Positions 1 to 5,663 of a stretch of DNA of 5,663 bases are shown piece by piece. Source of the DNA: an uncultured Eggerthellaceae bacterium. GTDB lineage: Bacteria > Actinomycetota > Coriobacteriia > Coriobacteriales > Eggerthellaceae. A program made the translations under genes and the position numbers. The stretch lies in contig CANOIM010000035.1 of NCBI GenBank assembly GCA_947566075.1, forward strand, positions 1 to 5,663. The letters are read 5' to 3'. The stretch's first letter is position 1. Each line of letters opens with the position of its first letter. The notes below the pieces were generated by a model, which was not told the origin of the DNA, did no database searches, and was given only the letters and a program-made list of their open reading frames with translations.

Positions 1-1
1 C

Positions 2-3000
2 GAGGGGTGTGAGCTCCTCGTGAACGCCACCGGGGCCGCCGCTCCGGGAGGCGTGACCGGCACGATCACGCTGGGGGCACAGTTCGGGAAGGTCCTGAAC
101 GGGTTCTTCGGGGCCCGCGAGGGCGGATCGGGGGCCTACGAGTACATCCTGGCGAGCACGGTGAGCGTCCAGCTGGGGGCGAACCGGGGGCCGCAGACGG
201 CGGCGAACCTGATGCAGTGCCCGAGCGAGGGGACGAGCAAGTTCCAGGGGTCCATCTACGTAGCCGACAAGACGCTGATCGACACCGTGTGGACCGCACG
301 GGGATACGTCGGCTGCATCAAGTACACCGAGGCGGACGTGAACGCGCTGATCGGGAACTTCGGCTCCGCCTTCGGCAAGACGACGGCCTATGGGTTCATA
401 GGGGATGCCTCCCAAGCGGGCGGCCAGTCCGTGGCCTGGAGGATCATGACCAATGACGCGGGCGTCGGCACCTTGTGCATAGCGCCGAACAGCGTCAAGG
501 GATACAGCTCCTCCAATCCCGGCATGATGCGCACGATGGGCGCATCGGCTCCGAACTTCGCTCCCTGGACCGGTAAGGGCTTTGCAGGTGGTGACGGGGA
601 CGGATACTCGAAGAGCTTCTTCAAAGCGAAAGTGTATCCTGGCGTGACCTCTCAGGGTCTAACTGGCTTGTTCAGCCATTGCACCGAGCTCGTTGACGCT
701 GATCTCACGAACCTGAAGACACCTGGCAACGGTGCCACCATGGCTTGGGGGATGTTCCAGGGATGCGCGGGAATAAAGACCGTCAAGAACGCTGACTATG
801 ACTTCAGCCGTGGGACCTGGGGTGCGGTGTATACGCCCACGAATGGCACGGAGACCACGATCGCCGAAGGCGTGCGCTTCTCAACGTTTGGGGATCTCTA
901 TGGCATCAATGCGTCCTATCTGTTCAGCGACTGCTCGGGCATCGAGACCGTCATGCTGCGCAACGTCTTCAACAGCGACTACGCAGGCATCGACCGCATG
1001 TTCTCGAACAACACTTCCCTGAAGCAGGTCGCCTTCGACAATGTTTGCAATGGACGGGGTGGCTCGCTCATGCGGGCGTTCTACGGCTCGTTCTCCAATA
1101 CGAACCTTACGACCGCTGATACGCGAGTGGTCTTCAACAACGTGGGCAATGGCGTGAATGCAGATCTGTCAGAGTGCTTCCGGACCGCCTCCCGCTTGCA
1201 CAATGCAAAGTTCACGAAGGTCGGAACTGGAGAGACATCGAAGTTGAATCTGCTCTTCTATGACTGTTTCGGGCTCACCTCTGGCACCTTCACGAATGTG
1301 GCAACAGGCAATAAGTCTGACCTAACCCAAGCATTCTCCCGCATAGGCATCGACTCAAATTGCATCGCTCCTAATACTCGAGGCGATGTACAGCTTGACA
1401 ACGTGGGGACTAATGCAGGGAACCTGGACAATATCTTCCAGCGTTCCTTAGCTGCCACCAATCTCGTTCACTGCAAGGTCTCCTGGCTCAACTCCTTTAA
1501 CGCCAGTGCTCTATCCACCGGTTCCGATTATCTCTTCGATCAGTGCGGAGCCCATCAGATGGATCTGCTCGGGCTGCCTTATCTAGGAAAGACGAAGAAT
1601 GCAGGAACATACCTCCATTCGCACTTCTTCAGTCAGATGAACAACATAAAGCACATCAAGAATGCAACATCAGCTTCACAGACCACGGGAGCCGCTGATA
1701 CGCTCACGCTTCCTTATTCGTTCCGGTCAAAACGCAACGGGTGGTATAGGACGTTCTGGAACAACCCCAAGCTGGAGACCATAGACATCACAAGCTTACA
1801 CAATGATAATCTGTATGTAGGCGATGGCGGCGAGACCTTCTCGGCCAATCCGAAGCTGCGAGAAATCAAGATCCACGGCAGCGATGTTTATGGCATGGGA
1901 GGCTGGTGGGGAAACTATCTGTTCTCTGGATGCCCTGCGCTAGAGAAGATCGCGATAACCGATACGGCAACCAATGCATTCTCAATGTCTAAATTTGGTT
2001 CCTGGTTCTCAGGATGCGCAGCGCTTTATGATGTAGATCTTTCAGGCGTGTATTTTAGCGAGAGCAACGAAAACTGGAGCAGCGGTACTTATTTCTTCAA
2101 CGGATGCAGCAATATCGTCGTTGCAGGGTCGGATGGCACCGCAACCTCTCCAAAAAATGCCACTATCAAACTAGGGAATCGCAGTCGTTGCGTACCACCT
2201 GGATTCTTTGGACAAGGCAATCCCGAATCTGGCTATTCCTATGTCATGGCCGCCAATACCAAGGTCTATATCACGACTGGTCCTCAGAGCGCAACGGTAC
2301 TTCAGCCCTGCCCTAAAGGTACCGCCTCTAATGGAGTAGCTTACAAGTATGCTGGTGATTCAAGCCAGATCATCCTTACCAACGGGAACATGAGCGTCTG
2401 GCAGACCCAGGGGTACTTCGGCGGAGACGGAGCGAACAAGACCGGGTCCATCGGTTACGGTACGAATAGCTCGTCTTCCACGGCAGCGGGTACTAGCGGA
2501 CGCGATAGCGTGACCTATGCCCTAAACCCTGATGAGACCGTCCTAACCATCACAGCAAGAACATCTAATGCTCGCATGTGCAACTTCAACATCAATGCAA
2601 GCTCTGACGGCATATCCACCAAGGTTCCGCCATGGAGGAATAGCGCCACTCTCACGACTGTGAATTTCGTGGGGTACAACGGAACACCGATCTATACAAG
2701 CGAGAACCTCTCCTATATGTTCAATAACTGCAAGGCGCTTACGACGGTTAATTTCGCGAACTTGAACACTCAAAGGCTCACGACTACTAGTTATATGTTC
2801 AATGGTTGCTCCAAGCTCACCAATCCTGATATGTCTGGATTGAATTTGGGGAATTGGACCTGGGCAGGATATATGTTCGCCAATTGCACCAGCCTTACAG
2901 GAAAGCTCTCTTTGGATACTTCAAGCGTGGCAGTCAAGTTCCCAAGTGCGACGAACTTCCCGAACATGCGCCAAACATATGCCATGTTCATGGGTTGCAG

Positions 3001-5662
3001 CGGCATCACCGAGATCGACATTCGTAACCTTTCTGTAGGCGTAGGGAACACAGCATATTCCATGTTCGCAGCATGCTCGGGCATCAAAAAGGCGACATTG
3101 GTCAATGTGCTGGCCACGAACTCCTCAGGATCTACCGAAACAAGCAACTTCAGAAACGGGCTTGATGGCTGTACCAATCTCGAGTCTCTCTATATCGAGA
3201 ACTTCCACAACGGGCCTGTTGCGCGGGCGGACTATCTAGCCAACGGCTGCACGAAACTCGTTTCCGTGGAAATGAAGAACTCCTTCAATGGTCAGTCCCA
3301 GAGTGATGGCTATAACTTGCATTATCTCTTCAATCAATGCCCGCTCTCTACGAAGGCCGAGTTCACTGATAGTTTCAACGGATCGGGTGGATTCAACTAC
3401 TTGGCGTTCTACGGTGCATTCACGGCTGCGCCATCGGGTTCAGGTCCGCAGCTCAAGATGACACGATGCATGAACGGTGACAACGCCAATAACACACACG
3501 TGTTTTCAAGCTGCCCATATTTGCGCAGCGTTGAGTTCACTGACGTAGCCAAAGGCAAGAATGCCTACAACTCTTATATGTTCTATGACCAGCCCTCCCT
3601 CATCAACGTCAAGCTGACACGCGTGGCTACGGGTCAAGGAGCCCAGTGCTTCAAGATGTTTGCGTTGGTGTGCACTTGGACGAACACTGCCAATATGCCC
3701 AATGGGACCACATGCACTTTCGACTTCACAGATGTCTGCAACAACAACGCCAACACACGCTCAATGTTCGACGGCACCTTCACGAGCCCGCTCATCGGGC
3801 CTTCCTCAAGCCTGACATGGAAGAACTCCGGTACGCGAGGGACTGTTGTCAGTATGGGCCATATGTTCAGCTACAACGGATACTCCATACCTGATCTCGT
3901 CTGGGATAACTATGCGAGCTGGGATTTCACAAAGGGCGAGTATGCAGGGCGTCCCTTCACAGGTGGAGGCTCTTACCCTGCATCCTATGGCGACAATCGG
4001 AACTACATGCCCAAGTTCGACCTGCGCGGGATGCCCGTGATGGCGACATCTGCTCAGGCCAGCGCGGCTGGGATGACGGCTGCTAAGGGATATGACGGGA
4101 TCATGTACGCTATGTTCGAGGATCTGGATGCCATCACGAGCATTGGCGTGGCAACGGGTGCTGCAGGAACAGCTACCTCTTATGGACTTACGCTTCCGCC
4201 TGAGCTCTTCACGAGCTACGTGGATGATATGACATGCCTGTTCCGCGGGTGCGACCGGCTCCAGACCGTTGACTTCAAGGATATGGTCAAGACAGCCAAC
4301 GCCAACCTCTCAGAAGCCTTCCGGAACTGCAAGGCTCTGACGACGGTCACGTTCAGCGCCACCGCTGCACCTGCAGCGGCCCCCATCTTCGACAGGATGT
4401 TCCAGGGATGCTACGGTCTCACGACCGTCCAGTCAGCAACCCCTAACGTAAATGTCTTGGCACCTCAATCCATGGACTATATGTTCAACAGTTGCGAGAA
4501 GCTGAAGACACTTGATCTCAGAAGCTTCTCAACGGCAAGCCTGCCGCACAACTTCACACCTGTAGATGCGAGTGGCAACGGTGGTGTTGGTGACTGCGGC
4601 ATGGATTACCTGTTCACCGGGTGCACAGCTCTGTTCGACAAAGAAGACCGTGCAACCATCACGCTTGGTGCGCAGTTCAAGCATCTGCTGAACGGCTTCT
4701 TCTGGTACAGGGCTACTAGCACGGGCAATCCTGCATATATCATTCAGGCAGACATCAGCCTGAATGATGCTGGGCCTACCACCACTTCTGAGCTATTGAA
4801 GCGTCCATCCCTAGAGGGCTTCGAATACACCGGCACCATCAACATGACCCTGGCGACGGTGGGCAATGTGGCTGGCGGGGACCTGACGGACACCTCCAAG
4901 GCGATCGTTCAGGTCTGGCAGGATCAGGACTACATCAATTACTCAGTGAACGGCAAGACCTCATCTGCTGGCGAGTACGGCAATCCCTTGGCTGTTGGCT
5001 ACGTGGGAGATCCCACTACCAGCGTGAAATGGTCCATTCGGACCAAGGATGGGGTTGCGACCTTGGTGCTTGAACCCTCAGATAATGTGTCGGGTACGAT
5101 GCGCGCCTTCAACAGGACCGATTCCACGAGAGCCCCTTGGAACAGTGGCGGTCAGTACGCCAATTCCTTCTCCCAGGTGGTCTTCCTTGGCCGCATTACG
5201 GCAAAGGGTTCCCTGTCTGGCATGTTCGAGGGCTGCACCAAATTGGTGTCAGCTGACATGCGTGGCTTGACGATCACCGACGCGACCACGGACACGTCCC
5301 ATATGTTCCACGGGTGCACGTCCATCCCGTTCGTCACCAACCAGAACCAATCAACGCCCTATGAGGCAACGCTCTCCATGCCAGCAGGGGTCATCCTGCC
5401 AGCAACCTTGAATCCCACGAACGCAGCCTCCATGTTCGAGGGGTGCACGGGCCTCACGGACAGCAACACCGCGAGTGTTACCGCCGGACAGGAACGAGTT
5501 CCTGTCCCTACGGACAACCAGATGAGCAACGTAGATTCGGATGACAAAGGGACGGGGGTGATGTCATCCCAAAACGTGACGATGGGGTCAGGTCAAAATG
5601 ACACGACCGGCCTCACGGACAGCAACACCGCGAGTGTTACCGCCGGACAGGAACGAGTTCCT
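2..5662 (+). CDS. Giant BspA-like / DUF285 repeat surface protein, internal fragment (both ends missing)
   Basis: A single frame without stops spans the window, 1887 codons. Upstream and downstream ends lie outside, so no start, ribosome binding site, signal peptide, LPXTG motif or transmembrane anchor can be judged. The translation is dominated by about 38 copies of a leucine-rich-repeat-like unit with core M-F-x-G/N-C-x-x-L-x-x-V-D, for example SYMFNGCSKL, HMFHGCTSI and SMFEGCTGL. In the best-kept stretch the Phe codons lie exactly 78 bases (26 residues) apart (2720, 2798, 2876; 2987 and 3065). This matches the 26-residue bacterial surface repeat family (DUF285, related to the BspA/TpLRR type), whose members are exported adhesin-like or lipoprotein-like surface proteins. 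Composition is rich in Asn, Thr, Ser and Gly and has no long hydrophobic stretch, as expected for an extracellular protein. The ligand cannot be told from sequence; adhesion to host or to other cells is inferred from the family only. Family assignment is secure, function is not. Confidence 0.93.
62..660 (+). other. Composite spacer module, copy A (GC-rich)
   Basis: Residues 21 to about 220 of the fragment. They follow the end of an earlier repeat unit (E-G-C-E-L-L at bases 2-19), so more repeats must lie upstream of the window. The upstream half reads T-I-T-L-G-A-Q-F, L-N-G-F-F, then Y-E-Y-I-L and a G-P. The downstream half begins S-V-A-W-R-I (base 428), continues G-T-L-C-I-A-P, and ends with P-W (W codon at 566) before the first repeat core L-F-S-H-C. 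The downstream half resembles the beta-strand segment that commonly precedes DUF285 repeats (a W...D.G.L.I strand followed by PW). I do not recognise the upstream half as a named domain. Codons are strongly G/C-ending (ggg, gcg, ctg, acg), unlike most of the rest of the gene. Confidence 0.72.
665..2135 (+). repeat. Repeat array 1: about 16 degenerate M-F-x-G-C (DUF285-type) units
   Basis: Units are recognisable at L-F-S-H-C (Phe codon 671), M-F-Q-G-C (755), L-F-S-D-C (923), M-F-S-N-N (1001), A-F-Y-G, C-F-R-T, L-F-Y-D-C, A-F-S-R, I-F-Q-R, L-F-D-Q-C, F-F-S-Q, T-F-W-N-N, T-F-S-A-N, L-F-S-G-C, W-F-S-G-C and F-F-N-G-C (Cys codon 2105). Spacing is often 26-28 residues, and some gaps are near twice that. 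Several units have lost the cysteine (SNNTSL, RTASRL, WNNPKL, SANPKL), so this array is more degenerate than array 2. Between the cores lie hydrophobic strands such as VDADL, VAFDNV and IDITSL, fitting the inner strand of a solenoid. The boundaries are my judgement of where the pattern starts and stops. Confidence 0.8.
2162..2690 (+). other. Composite spacer module, copy B
   Basis: Residues 721 to about 897. The order of landmarks matches copy A: T-I-K-L-G (2162), P-G-F-F-G, Y-S-Y-V-M, T-G-P, then V-W-Q-T-Q-G-Y, a Gly/Ser/Thr-rich stretch (GTNSSSSTAAG), S-V-T-Y-A-L (2507), T-V-L-T-I-T-A, and P-P-W (W codon 2633) leading to V-N-F-V-G and the first repeat of array 2. The distance from T-I-x-L-G to S-V is 115 codons, against 122 in copies A and C. 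The distance from S-V to the P-W tryptophan is 42 codons, against 46 and 39. Conserved order and spacing, rather than high identity, is the evidence for common origin. It contributes two extra cysteines (R-C-V-P-P and Q-P-C-P-K) outside the repeat pattern. Confidence 0.72.
2705..4640 (+). repeat. Repeat array 2: about 19 M-F-x-G-C (DUF285-type) units
   Basis: The first five units are the most regular in the window: Y-M-F-N-N-C, Y-M-F-N-G-C, Y-M-F-A-N-C, A-M-F-M-G-C and S-M-F-A-A-C, with Phe codons at 2720, 2798, 2876, 2987 and 3065. Later units include G-L-D-G-C, L-A-N-G-C, L-F-N-Q-C, V-F-S-S-C, M-F-Y-D-Q, S-M-F-D-G, H-M-F-S-Y, A-M-F-E-D, L-F-R-G-C, A-F-R-N-C, M-F-Q-G-C, M-F-N-S-C and L-F-T-G-C (Cys codon 4622). 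The middle, roughly 3395-4115, is irregular: cores lose the cysteine, and one interval (Phe 3866 to 4115) is 83 codons, about three times the period. Each good unit has the LRR-like alternation of a Cys-x-x-Leu turn and a short hydrophobic strand (TTVNF, TEIDI, KTLDL). Confidence 0.85.
4655..5215 (+). other. Composite spacer module, copy C
   Basis: Residues 1552 to about 1738. It begins 33 bases after the last G-C-T-A-L of array 2 and reads T-I-T-L-G-A-Q-F, L-L-N-G-F-F, Y-I-I-Q, G-P, then V-W-Q-D-Q-D-Y, A-V-G-Y-V-G-D, S-V-K-W-S-I (5021), T-L-V-L-E-P-S and A-P-W (W codon 5138), followed by V-V-F-L-G. The first eight residues (TITLGAQF) and the LNGFF pentamer are identical to copy A. The distance from T-I-x-L-G to S-V is the same 366 bases as in copy A, while the nucleotide sequence and GC content differ clearly. 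The gly-tyr-val/ile-gly-asp motif just before S-V is shared with copy A (GFIGD / GYVGD). Confidence 0.74.
5216..5460 (+). repeat. Repeat array 3: last three M-F-x-G-C units
   Basis: Three units are present: G-M-F-E-G-C-T-K-L (Met codon 5222), H-M-F-H-G-C-T-S-I (5303) and S-M-F-E-G-C-T-G-L (5432). The first two are 27 codons apart. The second and third are 43 apart, separated by an ATLSMPAGVILPATLNPT stretch. Bases 5221-5238 and 5431-5448 differ at a single position, so this array is less diverged at DNA level than most of the gene. The array is much shorter than the two before it, and the sequence leaves the pattern directly after the third C-T-G-L, which suggests the end of the folded repeat region. 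Confidence 0.85.
5486..5507. repeat. Perfect inverted repeat: 10-bp arms around a 2-base centre
   Basis: Arm GGACAGGAAC at 5486-5495 and its exact reverse complement at 5498-5507 are separated by GA. As RNA or single-stranded DNA this would fold as a 9-bp stem with a CGAG loop. It sits inside the 159-bp tandem unit and inside coding sequence (G-Q-E-R-V-P-V). The partial second unit repeats bases 5645-5663 of the same palindrome. There is no following T-run, so it is not an intrinsic terminator. Confidence 0.85.
5539..5569. repeat. Inverted repeat: 8-bp arms, 15-base loop
   Basis: GGATGACA at 5539-5546 pairs with TGTCATCC at 5562-5569. It lies 31 bases after the stronger palindrome, in the same 159-bp unit and in coding sequence. 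An 8-bp inverted repeat with a loop this size is not far above chance for a window this long, so it matters mainly because it neighbours the first one. Confidence 0.5.
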
Positions 5663-5663
5663 G

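Larger units (their letters stand above)
5450..5663 (+). repeat. 159-bp (53-codon) tandem repeat encoding a Ser/Thr/Asn/Asp-rich linker; second copy cut off by the window end
   Basis: Bases 5450-5504 and 5609-5663 are identical over 55 bases, offset 159, so the repeat stays in frame. The unit starts G-L-T-D-S-N-T-A-S-V-T and continues through Q-E-R-V-P-V-P-T-D-N-Q, D-S-D-D-K-G-T-G and S-S-Q-N-V-T to N-D-T-T. The match begins at 5450/5609 (base 5449 is g, 5608 is c) and is still perfect at the last base of the window, so its true length and copy number are unknown. Composition (Ser, Thr, Asn, Asp, Gly, no aromatics or cysteine) fits an extended stalk between a surface protein's folded part and its anchor. 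That role is inferred. A tandem-repeat assembly break is an alternative reason for the sequence stopping exactly here. Confidence 0.85.

Noticed and set aside
217..456. Short + strand ATG frames in other phases (217-456, 798-1022, 2104-2316, 3646-3894, 5049-5270)
   Set aside because: Their products are Arg-, Cys- or Ser-rich with no recognisable motif, and all are overlapped by the long repeat frame. They are shadows.
62..660. Enzyme or carbohydrate-binding domain in the GC-rich module
   Set aside because: I could not find a catalytic motif or a recognisable binding-domain signature. The segment aligns best with its own paralogues in the same protein.
2791..3177. Antisense open frame of 128 codons
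   Set aside because: It lies opposite the most regular DUF285 repeats, whose + strand translation is unmistakable. Repetitive coding DNA commonly leaves open antisense frames, and I see no family resemblance or upstream signals.
5486..5507. Intrinsic transcription terminator
   Set aside because: There is a good stem but no following T-run, it lies inside an open coding frame, and the frame continues beyond it.
2..5662. Stop-codon reassignment or programmed frameshift explaining the long open frame
   Set aside because: The motif register stays in one frame from end to end, and no in-frame TAA, TAG or TGA was met, so no recoding is needed. Long frames are normal for this family.
5450..5663. 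CRISPR-like or diversity-generating retroelement variable repeat
   Set aside because: There are only two copies, with a 104-base in-frame coding interval, no array periodicity, no cas or reverse transcriptase gene, and no adenine-targeted differences between the copies.

Overview
The whole window is one uninterrupted coding frame on the + strand. It runs from base 2 to base 5662 (1887 codons) and is open at both ends, with no start codon, signal peptide, stop codon or sorting signal in view. It is an internal piece of a very large repetitive surface protein of the BspA-like / DUF285 type. These proteins are built from leucine-rich-repeat-like units of roughly 26 residues with the core pattern S-x-M-F-x-G-C-x-x-L-x-x-V-D. 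I see no RNA gene, mobile element, CRISPR array, promoter or second gene.

The protein has a higher-order layout. A composite module occurs three times, starting near bases 62 (A), 2162 (B) and 4655 (C). Each copy has an upstream half (T-I-x-L-G, then G-F-F, then Y-x-Y/I) and a downstream half (S-V-x-W/Y, a D-x-x-x-x-T-L-x-I-like strand, then P-W). Each copy is followed by an array of M-F-x-G-C repeats: about 16 units after A, about 19 after B and only 3 after C. The sequence then passes into a Ser/Thr/Asn/Asp/Gly-rich linker with a 53-residue (159-bp) tandem repeat that runs off the end of the window. The layout suggests the body of an adhesin or surface-display protein approaching a C-terminal stalk.

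Base composition is uneven within this single gene. By hand count it is about 69% GC in bases 1-300 (module A), about 49% in 1921-2220 and about 56% in 4621-4920. The family, the length and the medium-to-high GC fit a Gram-positive gut, rumen or oral bacterium. Coriobacteriia such as Olsenella or Atopobium relatives, or other Actinomycetota, would be my first guess, but no taxonomic marker is present and this is weak.

The points most worth a second look are the triplicated composite module, which may be an undescribed domain pair; the sharp GC change inside one gene; and the 3' edge. At that edge the last 55 bases exactly repeat bases 5450-5504 in frame, and the repeat unit contains a near-perfect 22-bp palindrome. 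An exact 55-base terminal repeat is also what a short-read assembly stopping in a tandem-repeat loop would leave, so the copy number and the gene's true 3' end are unknown.
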